Below, piece after piece: positions 11,015 through 30,608 of a stretch of 30,608 nucleotides of DNA; the stretch's first letter is position 1, and each line of letters opens with the position of its first letter. Position numbers and translations under genes: made by a program. The stretch is taken from contig JBBHKE010000177.1 in assembly GCA_037447655.1 (NCBI GenBank), positions 1 to 30,608 of the forward strand, in the 5' to 3' direction. Below the pieces are notes generated by a model that did no database searches, was not told the origin of the DNA, and worked only from the letters and a program-made list of their open reading frames with translations. This DNA is from Zygnema cylindricum. Its lineage: Eukaryota > Streptophyta > Zygnematophyceae > Zygnematales > Zygnemataceae.

Positions 11015-11640
11015 CAAAACGGGTCGATGCAGATCCTTGGTGAGATAACCGAAAACTCGATTAGAGGATTTAACAATAAGAAATTGGAGAGTGCCATCTT
11101 GGACCCGCTCTCGAGAATAACGATATTGAATATTTATGTGTTTTGTCCTCTTCTGATGACAGGTTTGCGGATCAAAGCAAGGGCTCCTTGTGAATCGGAG
11201 AAAATAGGAGTAAGAGCTGAAGGGGAAACCCGCGATTTGGGTTTATGAGCACGAATCCAGGCAACTTTCTTTGTAGCATGACAAGCAACCATATGTTCCG
11301 CTTGAGCCTTGGAACATGCGGTGGTGGGTTGCTCTCTACATGACCAAGAAATAATTCCATTGCCCAAGAAGAAGCACGAGTCGGTTGTGGAACGGAGAGA
11401 AAGCTCATCTTGGGCCCAATCTCAATCAACAAAACCTGTGAGAGCATTAGAGCTAGAGGAGGAGTACATGAGGCAAAGAAATTTAGTGCCTTGTAGATAA
11501 CAAAAGACATGTTTGGCTGTAGCAAGATGATAAAGGGAAAGGACAATTGGAAACGACTAAGTTTAGTGACACTTGTGGTAATGTCTGGGCGGGTGGCTTG
11601 CATGGCATACATAAGGGCCCTGACCATTGAGCGTTCAGTA
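11015..11640 (-). pseudogene. Copia RNase H remnant
   Basis: LMYAMQATRPDITTSVTKLSR, then after a frameshift FLGNGIISWSCREQPTTACS and AQAEHMVACHATKKVAWIR (catalytic Glu in AEH), then DSQGALALIRKPV, TKHINIQYRYSRERVQDGTL and FGYLTKDLHRPVL, the standard copia C terminus. Confidence 0.88.
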
Positions 11641-11659
11641 GCAAGAATAGAGGGGGGGG

Positions 11660-12469
11660 AGAGCCTTAAGTAGCAAGAAGAGAAGGGGAGAGAAGGGAGT
11701 CAATTGCATGGTGAGAAAGACAAAGTGATTTTGTTGAGCGGTTGCGAAAAAAATCAATTCCCAAACTATACGTTATTTTACCTAGATCCATCATGTTAAA
11801 ATGGTTTTGAAGGAGTGTTTTGGCAGTAGAGATTTCACAGAGTGAAGGGCCAACGAGAATAAGATCATCAACAAATATGGCAATCACGAGCGTAAACATT
11901 AAAATCGAAATCAATTCGAGTAAATCTTTATTTTCTCATGATGGCTAGTATGGTTCCATCCACACGGGGATTGTTTAAAGCCACAGATAGTTTTTAGGAG
12001 ATGATATACGAGGTGTTCAGATTTAGAGGAAATGTATCCTTCACGAAATGTATCTTTCAGGTTGATACGTGTAAATATCCTATGATAGAATGTCATTTAA
12101 AAAATCATTCTTCACATTCGTTTGATGGACATGGAAATCATGTTCACAAGCTAAAGCAAGTAGAGTGCTTGATGAGGTCAATCGTGCAATCGGAGCAATC
12201 TTTTCCGTGAAATTTATACCTTTCATTTGAGAAAAGCCCTTTGCCACTAAGCGACCCTTGTATTTGTCAACCGATCCATCCGCCCTTTGTTTTGCACGAA
12301 AGACCCATTTGGAGCCGATTGCCTTTCTTCCAGGGGGAAGGCGGACAATATTTCATGTTTTGTTGGAAGTTAAGGCATGGAATTTGGCATTAGAAGCACT
12401 CTTGCAAACCGAGGCATCGAGCCGTTTTAGGGCAGGTTTGAGAGAGAGGGGGGTTGAAATGAGAGAGGT
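11660..12469 (-). pseudogene. Copia reverse transcriptase remnant
   Basis: In order: AKFHALTSNKTWNIV-like, AIGSKWVFRAKQ, DKYKGRLVAKGFSQ, IAPIARLTSSSTLLALA, VHQTNVKNDFLND (the motif A position usually Asp is Asn in TNVKN), HLLKTICGFKQSP, IFVDDLILVG (the FVDD box) at about 11880, FNMMDLGKITYSLGIDF. Stops and frameshifts separate the pieces. Confidence 0.9.
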
Positions 12470-13283
12470 AGAGGCCCCATTTGAGTAAGCATAAGCAAGA
12501 GAGCCATGGCTTACGGCGGTAATAAGACAAGAGGGAAGAGCTTGAGTGCGTGGGGAGTTTTGGCCAGGTAATTGGGACTGGTAAGACTCAAGAGGAGATG
12601 TGGTAAAATATGGTGGGGAAAAGATTGTCGGAAAAGGGATCATCTTGAGAAAGAGGGAGAGAGGGAGAAAGGGAATATGGGAATATGGTGGAGGAAAGAT
12701 TGTCAAAAAAGAGATCATCTTGAGAAAGAGGGAGTGAGAGAGAAAGGGAATATGGGGAATGAACGCTTTTGGGCAGGAAGGAAAGGCGGATGAGGATTTG
12801 CTGGCAGAGGCATCAAGAGGTGGTAGAGGAATCGAGGGAAAGAAAGGTGGGAAAAAAAAGAGGAAAGAGTGTAAATAAAGATCGGCATGAAGTGGTCGGG
12901 GAGGTAGAGAGTCAAAATCATCAAGATAAAGACAAAGATTGTCAGGAGAATCGAGAAAGAGAGAGAGAGAAGGGATCAAGAATTATCTTTGTGAGGTTGT
13001 GGGAGGGAAAACGGATGAGTGATTATCTGGATAAATGAATAAGGATGGGGGAGGAAAGATGGTAGGGGATGAATGAGGAGGGAAAGAGGGGAGGAGTTCG
13101 AGCTAGATGGCTTTGAGAGTATAAGGTATGAGAGATCAAATGGGTTAGGAGATTGTGGAGGAAGATTGAGGAGAGAAGAAGACTGGAGGGAGAGAAAGGG
13201 AAAAGAGAAGTGGAGTTTCGTTGAAAGTCACTTCTTTAGTGGTGATGAAGCAACGTTAAAAAGGACACAAAATACAATACGCT
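12470..13283 (-). pseudogene. Copia pol linker, Ser/Pro-rich
   Basis: Between integrase and reverse transcriptase, in coding sense a Ser/Pro/Phe-rich region; on plus it is purine-rich. It contains a near-exact internal repeat (AAAGATTGTCGGAAAAGGGA at about 12619 and AAAGATTGTCAAAAAAGAGA at about 12695, each with GATCATCTTGAGAAAGAGGG). Linkers of this kind are poorly conserved in copia elements. Confidence 0.6.
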
Positions 13284-13935
13284 TAGGAGTTTGGAGCGTA
13301 CTCAACGAATGTGCCGCAAATGGCGCAAATGCCCCATTTGTCGTTCAATTGAAGGAGATCTTTGTACCGCGCTTCACATCCAAAGATTCGAAGGTGGCGA
13401 AAATCTACTTTTAGAGAGGACCACGATTCCACGGGAGCAGTTTTGGGTAAAGCGTTGGTGGGACAAATATTGTGTAAGTGATTTCTGCATATGACGGCCT
13501 CGACCCAAAATCCAAAGGGCAGATTTGAAAAGTACAACATGGAGCGTGTCATTTCAATTGATGTGTGATTGTACCTTTCCGTGACGCCATTTTGTTTGGG
13601 AGTATCAATAATTGTTGCGCAATTCCATGTTGCGCGAGAAAATTAGAGAATTGATTGGAGACGAATTTGCCACCATTATCGCTTCAAAGGACTTCGATTC
13701 GTCTTTGATGGAAAATTTATTTTAACGCCTAAAATGCCTAAAAACTTGGTTTAGTGACACGTGTAGTGCTAGTTGGAAAAGAGTGACGCGACATTTTTCC
13801 TTGCACGCAACCATAAAAAAAATCCAAGTATTTGTTAGGAAAAGACTTTAGTCCGGTTACAAGATTTAGCAAAGTAGTTAGACTGCCGCTGTTCAAGTGA
13901 CCGTAGCGTAAATGTCAATTAAAGCAAATATTTTT
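13284..13935 (-). pseudogene. Copia integrase remnant
   Basis: Pieces in order: LRYGHLNSGSLTTLL near 13900 (HHCC end), GCVQGKMSRHSF near 13800, SDNGGKFVSNQFSNFL near 13660 (catalytic Asp kept), then DTPKQNGVTERYNHTSIEM near 13580 (catalytic Glu kept), RSMLYFSNLPFGFWVEA and LKVDFRHLRIFGC. Joined by at least one frameshift and stops. Confidence 0.85.
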
Positions 13936-14004
13936 TGTGTACTTTAAGATTTCAAAATGTGCACAACTACGCTAAAACCAACAGTGGTGTTGTCGTTTGT
14001 ATTA

Positions 14005-14250
14005 ATAAAAGTTACTTTTTTATCATTAAACTGAGCTTTAGGTCGTCAAAAGTGGCGACATTAACAAAAAAATAAATGGCTAAACAAAGTACAAAATGAA
14101 CGTTGCGAATGTGAATAGACGATTGAAGGATGTTTACGTTGCCAGAGTGAGTGGCCAATAGAATACCGTCGTCTCCTAGGCATATCCTTTGAAGAATCAA
14201 GTATCGTGAATGATTAGATTTGCGATATGGTGAGCAACACACTCATATCC
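14005..14250 (-). pseudogene. Copia protease remnant
   Basis: Frame with CLGDDGILLATHSGNVNI, then IHIRNVHFVL, the copia protease core downstream of the active-site DSGA. The active-site part itself (about 14225-14260) is degraded. Confidence 0.6.
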
Positions 14251-14559
14251 AAATTCAGGAGAGGGAGGGAGTCCAAATGGGGTAACTAATGGAGTGGGAA
14301 AATAAGAGGAAAATTGTGGAGAGGAGGAAGCAACCGGCTAAGGGGGGGTAACGGAATTCGAGAAGGCATAGTGCGCCATGACGATAGAAGATTGTGGGAG
14401 GTATCGAGAAGAAGAATAATGGTAAGGATAAGTTAAATTTGGAGGAAAAGAAGGGTGTGGAGGGAATGGGGGGGTGGGAAGAACCCGTGGAGTGGCATGG
14501 GCAATTTTGACGTCCATGCCGAGTTTAGTGGGATTGGAAGCCTCGGGTGCCTTACGCCT

Positions 14560-15310
14560 AGCCAATTTTCGACATTCTTCAATGGCATGTCTTTTTTTTT
14601 TAAATACGCATAAAACAAGCGTTGCACCCCCACTGAGTTAGTTTTTTATTTTCAGCAATAAAAGCATTTGCATGGGAAATATTTGTTGAAGAGTAGGAGA
14701 GAATTTTGGTTTCTTCGTGTAAGAGTTTTGTACCAAGAGAGTGAAAACGAATGGATTGGTCTAAATTGTCGAAAGAGGAAATAAAATGGGAAAAGGTTGC
14801 AAGGATTCATTCTAAAAGGGTAGAGGAAAAATCCTCTTCGTAAAGGTGCACTCCTATCACGGTGCACTTTCTTGCGGATAATTTGACTGTCCTAATCTAG
14901 TACTGTATGGAACCTGTAGGCTTTTTCATGTAATTAAAAATTTCTCGTTTGTGAATACGACGAGTGGCCCATCCGATTTGAATACAAGCCGCTTGTAGAC
15001 GACTCTAAGCCTCGGCGGAAGTAGAGGCGCCGCAAATAAGTCGAGTGCGTTCAGTAGTGAGTGCCATCATCAAGTGAGTGCCATCATCAAGCGAGCATGT
15101 GCGTCCTCATCCTTTTCTTTCCATGCAACTATTTCTTTCTCTTTTTTAGCTTTTTCTCCCGCGATATTTGAGGAGGCAATGATGGGAGGTCTAGAAATGC
15201 CTATAAAGTGATCTCAAATATTCTAGTGTTTTAAAAAAATGCACGGTGGAAAAAGACCAATCATAGAAATTCTGGCTATCAAACTTCTGGATGTTGTTAG
15301 AAGTGGCTTA
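14560..15310 (-). pseudogene. Copia gag remnant
   Basis: Broken frames. The N-terminal part reads KFDSQNFYDWSFSTVHFF (compare KFDG.N...W...M...L), then AWKEKDEDAHARLMMAL. A 17-bp tandem duplication (GTGAGTGCCATCATCAA at about 15058-15091) disrupts the frame here. The C-terminal end has a CNACF...KKRHAIEEC zinc-knuckle-like stretch at about 14575-14625, with the spacing disturbed by a poly-A run, followed by RKLARRKAPE. Confidence 0.75.
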
Positions 15311-15325
15311 GCCGTGTCCATAACC
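15311..15325 (-). other. Copia primer-binding site, half-tRNA type
   Basis: In coding sense the base after the LTR starts GGTTATGGACACGGC. GGTTATGG is complementary to the anticodon-loop side of initiator tRNA-Met (loop CAU flanked by AACC), as used by Drosophila copia and Ty5, and not to the usual TGG of a tRNA 3' end. Inferred from eight bases. Confidence 0.5.
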
Positions 15326-16555
15326 TATTGGAGGTGGATTGGCGGACGCGATGAAATCATACACAAAAGAAAATATCAATGCATTTGAAATGATAAAATG
15401 AATTGAATTTGGGTTGATATCTTCAAATGAAAAAGTTCCTTATATACAAACTACACAGTGCTAATTCCTGGGGAGTCTAAGCGCTCTTTGGTGCGCAGTA
15501 ACAAAAATAATTGTAGTATAGAATCTAATAAATGTATTCTAGCTTTTAAGGGATTGACGCTAAGACGAGATTCGAATAATTGTAGACTAAGTTCTGAGGA
15601 ATTGACTTTAAGGCGACAACGTATAAATGTGATTAAGGGTGGTCTTCCATTAGAGGAAAAGTGGGGTTATTTACTAGACGCCATACCTTTTTGTACATAT
15701 TTGTACCAATTTTACTTTTTTTTTGTCAGACGAAACATGTGTACCGGATAGCTGGCACGATACTCCAATATTATAGGCATAAGTCTTAGCCGTCCAATGT
15801 TTCACTTTTTCAGATCCACAAAGCAATCGCGGAAATCATCCACTGTGAGGAAACTCTCCTCGCGAGGAGAGTTGCTTCATACTGGTCGTGTACCATTGGT
15901 ACACATGAAAAAGAAAAAAATGTCCACCTCGAACAGGCGATGAGACGCCTTCACGTCGTACACACCATGTGCCTTCCACCATGCTGGATGTAGGTCCACC
16001 GAAGGTATCCTCACACGCTCCTTCTGACATCCTCCGACCTTCAAAGTTTGCCGCGCCTTTTTGCCATTCTGTTTCAAAATTTTGATTTCCAATTTCAAAA
16101 TTAAAATTTGGTCGCAAAATTTTCGTACAAATCATTAACTACCTCTGCGGTTACAAATATAATGTGCAGATTTTCCGTTTGAAGAACGTTTCTAGATTTT
16201 TTAAAATCTGAATACTAATCTACGAGGTACCAACCAAAATGAGCCAACGCAGGTGAGAGGTCATGGAAGACCCTGCCGGTAAACCCTGCCTGGTGACGTC
16301 TCCGTATGTTTATTGGGACCGCCTATTGGAATAGAGGCCTAAAACCTAAAGTAATGACGTATATTCAGATGACAATAAGACAACCAAGAATACAAAAGAG
16401 AATCAAACAAGGAACAATAAACGTACATAGGACAAAAAGAGGCTGTCGCCCAAAGGACTTAGTACGTAGGACATCAAGTGGGGACCGACTCGTACATTAC
16501 AAGTACGGAAGAGAGGAAGAAAAAGATGAAGGGAGTCCAGTTCTGTACGGAAACA
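15326..16555 (-). repeat. Copia LTR, right copy (5' LTR in coding sense), split
   Basis: Two parts, 15326-15636 and 16340-16555, separated by a 703-bp inverted-repeat element. The inner edge TATTGGAGGTGG is certain. The outer edge is set where the coding-sense sequence begins TGTTTCCGTAC, by analogy with the other LTR, and is less certain because GGGGAGTCCAGTTC-like sequence is directly repeated there. Confidence 0.8.
15637..16339. mobile_element. Inverted-repeat element (GGGTG family, Harbinger/Tourist-like) nested in the copia LTR
   Basis: 703 bp flanked by TAA at 15634-15636 and 16340-16342. The copia left LTR shows the empty site: AAATGTGAT TAA GACCTAAAG, against AAATGTGAT TAA (element) TAA AACCTAAAG here. 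The ends are imperfect inverted repeats (GGGTGGTCTTCCATTAGAGG at left, GGCCTCTATTCCAATAGG as the complement of the right). It has no coding capacity, so it is non-autonomous. Confidence 0.9.
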
Positions 16556-17478
16556 CCGCGGGGAGTCCAGTTCATGAAAATTCATCAGCTTTACCCAGTA
16601 AGGTTCAATACTTGGGAACAAAGAACACAGAGGAACAAATAAGGCTCAGTTTTTCATAAACTTAAACAAAGAACACAAGAATCGGATAAAGCTCACGATA
16701 AATTTTATTCACCAAAACTGCGACAAGACCTGCTTGCTTAACCTTCAAAAACTTTTGTAAGAGAGAAAAGCTATGAGAGAAATGAGTTGTTGTTACGCAA
16801 GCAAAATCATTAACAGTTGAGGAAAAACATCATATAAAAGAAAAGTTACTGAATTAAACTAAAGATTCATTAAACAAAGAAAAAACATCATTGAGTTCGT
16901 ACCAGAAGCCCAAAGGTGAATTTTTGAACGCCCGGCCTTGTCATAGAAGTGAAGTTGCATACTGAATGAAATACTAAAAAAATGGATATAGATTTTCTGT
17001 ATTCCGACCGAATACGCGTGTAGATGTAGCGTCCGCATATACAATATTTTTTTGTCAAAAATAACAAATTGTAATGATTATGGTGTTTTTAAAGAGATTG
17101 TTTTGGCGAGTTCTACCTCCAGCCATAAGTAGGTTTTCTCGGCTGGCCTTTTATTTTTTGTTTCCATGTACTGAGATAGTTTACCGTTGTGCTTTCTTAA
17201 TAAATTCTTACATATTAGACATGTTACTATATGGGTGGAGACCTGCATTTTTGGTAAAAGAAAAGAGTGTGAATTTTGTTCCACTACACTGCTTGTTGTT
17301 ATTAATTTTAAGGATCTAGTAGTGTTAATACGAAATTAGAATATATAATACTAATTTAGTGCAAGGAGAGGTGGGAGATTTTAGTCCACTTCCTTAAATG
17401 GTGGTTGTTAATACTATTTTACTATTTTACGACCGATAAAAGTTTACAACCGGATTAGTTAACTCTAATGAAGAGGCA

Positions 17479-17480
<2 letters not shown>

Positions 17481-17526
<46 letters not shown>
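17481..17526. repeat. (TA)n microsatellite
   Basis: About 23 uninterrupted TA units between the copia element and the aminotransferase gene. Confidence 0.95.
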
Positions 17527-17528
<2 letters not shown>

Positions 17529-17795
17529 TTGGGCGTTGCTATGGATGAGTATCTCTATACTTGTGATCGACGAACCATCCGAGAGGACGGAACCAAGGGT
17601 ACCTTCACTGTTTAGAATGATTACCTTTTATCATCAACGTTTGTTTGCGTCTTTACAATACATTCGCTTAGGGCTTACAACATGTGTGTGCTCCCATCCG
17701 TACTTTTCACACAACTTGTCCGTGGTTTAACAACCCCGACATATTTCCATTCTCCTTCATTACAATGATGAACAATTGGCAATTACAGTGATGAC

Positions 17796-17902
17796 CTCCG
17801 AATACGACTCCGAGTTTGGCTCGGAGCTCGAGTTCGATTTCGGGTTTGAATTCGAAACCGAGTTTGAAATTGAGTTTGAGTTCGAGTTCAACTCCGACTC
17901 CA
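17796..17902. repeat. 6-bp-period GAGTTY repeat
   Basis: Degenerate GAGTTT/GAGTTC/GAGCTC units. Open on both strands (Ser-rich on plus, alternating Glu-Leu/Lys-Leu on minus), but both open frames are short and I see no gene around it. Confidence 0.7.
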
Positions 17903-18951
17903 CAAGATGAATGGTTATTATGTTTCAACGCAGCTTCGATCTTGAAAGAAATCAAAGAACTTAATCCACATGATAGATGGATTTCATGTGTTACGAGGCT
18001 CTGGACGTGGAGGATTTAAGGTGGCGAAACTCCAATGTCTTTCCGTTTTTTCTATTGTCATGTAGTGAAAAGATTTACTACAATGCTTTCTTAAAAGGAT
18101 TGATACACTATTAGATAATTTAATGAGAATATTATATTATGAGAAATACTAGTTTTCGATGTTCCGGTTTTGTTTTTTTCATAGGATTTTATTCGCGTCT
18201 TCAACTTTCCATTTTTCCTGTCCACTCATTTTTGGTTTTTCACATTCTTTCCAATTTTTTGACCAATTTTCCGTTTTTCTTCTATTCCTCTACTTCGCTC
18301 GAATGGTTTGCCATCAATTTTTTTTAATGAAGATTATTTATTTGTTTAGAATAAACAAATAAATATAAATAACTGCATCTTATGAAAACATTTAAATTGT
18401 TGAGATGACGCTTTTTTCTCACGGAAAGAGCAATTGTGAGCTCATTTTCATTCAACATTTTCATTCAACTTTATGTACTTTTTTTCCATTGTCGCCCAAA
18501 TAAAGTGTTAAATCCCTTAAAAGCGTTTTCTTAACTTTGTTTTTTTACTTTGGGAAATATCAACAGTTTAAGGCCAACTTCAAAAAAACGTTTAAACCAA
18601 AAACCTCATCCATAAACATTATAAAAAAACTTTACTTATCTTTCTTCTTACATTGTAATCACTCCAATTTTGAACAAAAAAATCCAAGACCAACATAAAG
18701 TGACAAAAAGGGGAAAAAAAAAACTGACAACTTAATCCTATCAAAGTTTTGGATTTTAAACACAAAAACTAGTAAAACCTTTAACATATACTCGCAACAC
18801 TATATTTCTCCCTCGCTCGATCTTAGCAAACTTAATAAATACCCAAAAAATTACATAGTCTTAATGAAAGATTCCTTTTCTCTTCTACTACCTTTTCCTT
18901 TCTTCTTTTTCTTCGCTTTCTTCATTTTTTTCCCTTTTTTCTATTCTATTC

Positions 18952-29488
<10,537 letters not shown>

Positions 29489-29570
29489 GGCTGCCTTCTC
29501 TCCTCCCTCTCTCTCTCTCTTCCTCACTCTGTTCCTACCTGTGCTACACTTCTGTCTCTCCCTCTCTAAA
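29489..29570 (-). promoter_or_regulatory. GA-rich 5' leader of the aminotransferase gene
   Basis: In the gene sense the leader is GAGAGAGAGGGAGGAG-rich just before the start codon (CT-rich on plus, 29495-29520, with a second short tract near 29550-29570). This is typical of a GAGA-type leader or core promoter. No TATA box could be placed with confidence. Confidence 0.4.
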
Positions 29571-29659
29571 AGTAATTCAACTGTTTTTCGAGATTCTTCC
29601 TCCTAGACAGATAAAAATAAGCTTCCAGCAGAAAAAAAAAATGAAAGTTAGCAGATAAC

Positions 29660-30443
29660 TAAGATTTTGTAACCTGCAAGAAAAATAACTAAATTGAGTT
29701 GCTTTAGTTTTGGATTATTCTATTATCTGCTTACAGACTGCAAAGAACCATACTCCTTGGAGCAGGAGCCAGAAAGTACACAAGTACAAAGTACACAATT
29801 ACAGTGTGTCACGGGAACGGCTGTCCTATACATGTAAATCAGTGATCGTAAAATGTACGAATTTCCAACAACACGGAAGAATGCGACGCAATTCTATGAT
29901 CATGTGACTGTTGTAACATTGATAGGCGACAGTGAGTACAAGCATTACTTCCAAAATGTACAGGAAGGTACATAAATCGTACATGTATGTCTATAAAGTA
30001 CGTAAACTTCATCCTAGCCTGACTCCTTGCTTATGGGAACCAAAAAAAAAAACGTACGTGAAAGATGCCAAATCGGAGATATCGGTTGTAAAATTTTGTG
30101 GCTGAAACATCTTTGAACGGGAGCAGAAGATTCAGGCCAGGTACACTAAGCTAAGGGACCTCCTAGCTCGACGAATGCCGTACATAATCGTACAGGTATA
30201 GAGCCGCACGTGTAACTGATGGATGGGCAGATGGCTGCTGAAAATCTCCAATTAGAGAAGATTATCCAGAGATTCTCGTGGCAGCCGGAGGATGGCTTTA
30301 TGAGTAAAGGTTCCAGCCACGTAGACAGATTCGTACTGCACTACAGATTCCTCACATCCACAAATGCATGCCGTACGATGTACGATCTCGCGTCATCATT
30401 ACCGGCGAAGTTCCAAAGTCACTCTCGCGTCTCCCGACGCGAC
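29660..30443. other. Upstream region of the aminotransferase gene, turning into repeat DNA
   Basis: From about 29750 GTAC-rich words return (GTACACAAGTACAAAGTACA). No gene recognised; the promoter must lie between here and the start codon. Confidence 0.45.
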
Positions 30444-30446
30444 TTA

Positions 30447-30608
30447 GGGCACTTTCCCATGTAACTGAAACTTCAATCTTGTAACTTTGTTTCTAGCGAA
30501 GATTCTCCGTACATCTTTATGAGCATTCCGATGTAATCGCAAATAACTTGTTACTTCAAAAAGTGACAAGCGTAGACGTGTACGAAACATGTGACACATA
30601 AACGGTAC
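30447..30608. mobile_element. GGGCGTGTCC-family element, left end, cut by the window
   Basis: Flank TTA at 30444-30446, then GGGCACTTTCCCATGTAACTGAAACTT-like sequence matching the left 150 bp of 6553-7491, including TTACTTCAAA, GTGACA and GTAGACGT words. The right end lies outside the window. Confidence 0.75.

Larger units (their letters stand above)
10349..16555 (-). mobile_element. Degenerate Ty1/copia LTR retrotransposon, interrupted by an inverted-repeat element
   Basis: Coding sense is minus. The order in that sense is 5' LTR, primer site, gag, protease, integrase, reverse transcriptase, RNase H, polypurine tract, 3' LTR, which is the copia (not gypsy) gene order. All frames are broken by stops and shifts. 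The LTRs are clearly related but diverged (unaligned estimate: roughly a fifth to a quarter of positions differ), so the insertion is old. Without the nested element (15637-16339 plus one TAA) the length is about 5.5 kb. The outer edge of the right LTR is uncertain by tens of bases and no 5-bp target duplication was recognised. Confidence 0.93.
16556..18951. other. Non-coding stretch between copia and the aminotransferase gene
   Basis: Holds the two simple repeats listed separately and a dispersed-repeat-like segment at 17320-17450 resembling 26950-27065. No gene recognised. The 3' UTR of the aminotransferase gene must lie in its right-hand part. Confidence 0.5.

Noticed and set aside
12353-12979. 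A 208-codon minus-strand open frame as a separate gene
   Set aside because: Its end is the pol frame leading into reverse transcriptase and the rest is the Ser/Pro-rich copia linker.
10349-16555. A functional copia element
   Set aside because: Stops and frameshifts in every domain, a changed residue at the first reverse-transcriptase aspartate position, diverged LTRs and an inserted element.
17707-17955. A Glu/Leu-rich minus frame as a coiled-coil protein
   Set aside because: Created by the 6-bp GAGTTY repeat; no surrounding exons or homology recognised.
29489-29527. N-terminal extension of the aminotransferase from 29527
   Set aside because: That codon is GTG, the segment is a GA microsatellite translation, and ATG 29488 has a good context and matches the family's start.

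Overview
This is nuclear DNA from a eukaryote, most likely a photosynthetic one (alga or plant lineage; species not identifiable from this window). The grounds are GT-AG introns in a 13-exon gene, an LTR retrotransposon of the Ty1/copia type, small inverted-repeat transposons with 3-bp TWA target duplications, and abundant introns with simple-sequence DNA. The one well-supported host gene encodes a 483-residue class I aminotransferase that looks like plant-type peroxisomal glutamate:glyoxylate (alanine:2-oxoglutarate) aminotransferase and ends in the tripeptide ARL, a PTS1-type peroxisome signal. That points to photorespiratory glyoxylate metabolism.

Layout. Positions 1-8150: a lawn of nested, decayed repeats rich in GTAC/ACGT and CpG, with no supportable gene. 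It contains several Harbinger/Tourist-like inverted-repeat elements whose ends I could place: 2288-3814 (minus orientation) split by 2968-3721, 5380-6187, and 6553-7491, the last nested in an older relative. Positions 8185-10185: a different texture, with a CT tract and a possible 3' exon of an unrecognised plus-strand gene (8803-9156, reading frame unresolved). Positions 10185-10348: a 25-bp tandem array that abuts a degenerate copia retrotransposon (10349 to about 16555, coding on the minus strand: gag, protease, integrase, RT, RNase H, all broken). The copia right-hand LTR is itself interrupted by an inverted-repeat element (15637-16339); the intact left LTR supplies the empty site and proves the TAA target duplication. 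Positions 16556-18951: non-coding, with a (TA)n tract and a 6-bp-period repeat.

Positions 18952-29488 (minus strand): the aminotransferase gene. All 13 exons join in frame with GT-AG boundaries. Its introns hold minisatellites, CT tracts (GA-rich in the transcript), and a striking series of short duplications of the exon ends themselves: the 3' ends of exons 6, 7 and 8 and the 5' end of exon 12 are each repeated in the neighbouring intron, sometimes with a usable-looking splice site. From about 29750 to 30608 the GTAC-rich repeat texture returns, and the window ends inside a further copy of the 6553-7491 transposon family (from 30447).

The most noteworthy points are (1) the recurrent exon-boundary micro-duplications in one housekeeping gene, (2) three independent empty-site or nesting arguments that fix the ends of previously unnamed TWA-duplicating inverted-repeat elements, and (3) a copia primer-binding site that resembles an initiator-tRNA anticodon-loop (half-tRNA) primer rather than a tRNA 3' end. 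I did not find a wholly new multi-gene system.
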